Shown: in pieces, positions 19,910 to 20,505 of the stretch
Numbering within the stretch: the stretch's first letter is position 1
Layout of the letters: each line of letters starts with the position of its first letter
Translations under genes and position numbers: made by a program
Source of the DNA: Tieghemiomyces parasiticus
Lineage: Eukaryota; Kickxellomycota; Dimargaritomycetes; Dimargaritales; Dimargaritaceae
Assembly: GCA_027575765.1 (NCBI GenBank)
Contig: JANBPT010000866.1
Location: 1-20,505 of the forward strand
Direction: 5' to 3'
DNA length: 20,505 nucleotides
The notes under the pieces: model-generated
The model's input: only the letters and a program-made list of their open reading frames with translations
Database searches by the model: none
Told to the model about the DNA's origin: nothing

Positions 19910-20505
19910 CGTAGGAAGCCAATCGGTCAAGGCTGACCGGAGGCCATGTCCCACCTGTTGGATAGCACGCCTTCCCTTGCGAGGCTTTCGAGACACAAAA
20001 GACAGGTGCTGTGGGGTCAATGGCAGAACAAAAGGGGTAATGCCAACCCCTCCTTCGCCTTGAGGCCCAATGGTATCGGGTAATGAGGCCCTCTGCGCCG
20101 ACGGGAGTGCTAAGGGGGCGGATAATAAATTGAAAGAGAGAAGGCACTGGGTTGAATATACGCTGGGCTTCCCGCCAAAGGCGCTGACAGGCCGCCGTTT
20201 AGTTAGCGTTGGCCTGGGCCAATTTGCATCTGGCTGAGCACATTGCTAAGCGTTGTTTACTAGATATCTCACTAGGGCCCGGGATGGTGTTGTTATTACT
20301 ATAGATAATCTATAAAGCCTGTGTCAACCCATTCCTGCATGGTGATCATTTCATACGGTCACCGTCACTCTGTACCACTCGGCGAGCTCATTCTAGCCGG
20401 TTATCAACGTGGGATCAAACGTCCCTTGGCGGGAGCTTGGCAGACCTTTGATGACTGGCGTCCATGGCTGCCTCCAATGCGGCTACTTTCTTGCTGCACA
20501 GCCAC
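19910..20505. other. Right-end region, no convincing gene
   Basis: Apart from a 48-codon open stretch at 19937-20083, I see no gene, tRNA or repeat up to the window edge. Confidence 0.45.

Noticed and set aside
19588..19914. 108-codon Pro/Ser/Leu-rich plus ORF
   Set aside because: Begins at TTG and is low-complexity, due to the pyrimidine-rich tract.

Overview
The window is nuclear DNA of a eukaryote, almost certainly a fungus. Genes are broken by many short GT-AG introns, most with GTAAGT or GTAGGT donors and a CTAAC-type branch motif. Start contexts are Kozak-like, a Pol III tRNA gene is present, and several proteins (Bub2/Cdc16, Dsn1/Mis13, Med16) are of fungal type. A TRIM37-type ubiquitin ligase and a complex I assembly-like gene suggest an early-diverging (zygomycete-grade) lineage rather than yeast. 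That placement is inference, and I do not name a species.

Layout: (1) 1-4500, plus: 3' eleven exons of a TRIM37-like protein (coiled coil, MATH/TRAF domain, long disordered tail), cut by the left edge. (2) 4796-4877, minus: tRNA-Ser(GCT). (3) 5581-7218, plus: Bub2/Cdc16-type TBC GTPase-activating protein, three exons. (4) 7408-10498, minus: probable Mediator subunit Med16, three exons, convergent with Bub2. (5) 11357-11632, plus: 91-residue single-pass membrane protein. (6) 12014-13593, minus: kinetochore protein Dsn1/Mis13, two exons. (7) 14654-15349, minus: small protein with an MGxxxS N-terminus, resembling complex I assembly factor NDUFAF4, two exons. (8) 15.4-17.2 kb: no convincing gene, but a 349-bp element with 91-bp inverted arms that looks like a MITE. 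(9) 17229-18846, minus: a predicted secreted protein with F-box-like and ankyrin-like segments, two exons. (10) 18.85 kb to the end: a TATA-type promoter for gene 9 and one doubtful small cysteine-containing ORF.

The genes are not an operon. Three of them (TRIM37-like, Bub2-like, Dsn1) act on spindle poles, mitotic exit or kinetochores in other organisms, but nothing in the sequence shows co-regulation. The most unusual items are the secreted F-box-like protein, the Bub2 homologue whose TBC glutamine finger is replaced by proline, the inverted-arm element, and the TRIM37-like gene with a candidate Atg8-binding motif in its tail. All exon coordinates were worked out by eye from splice sites and reading phase and need transcript confirmation.
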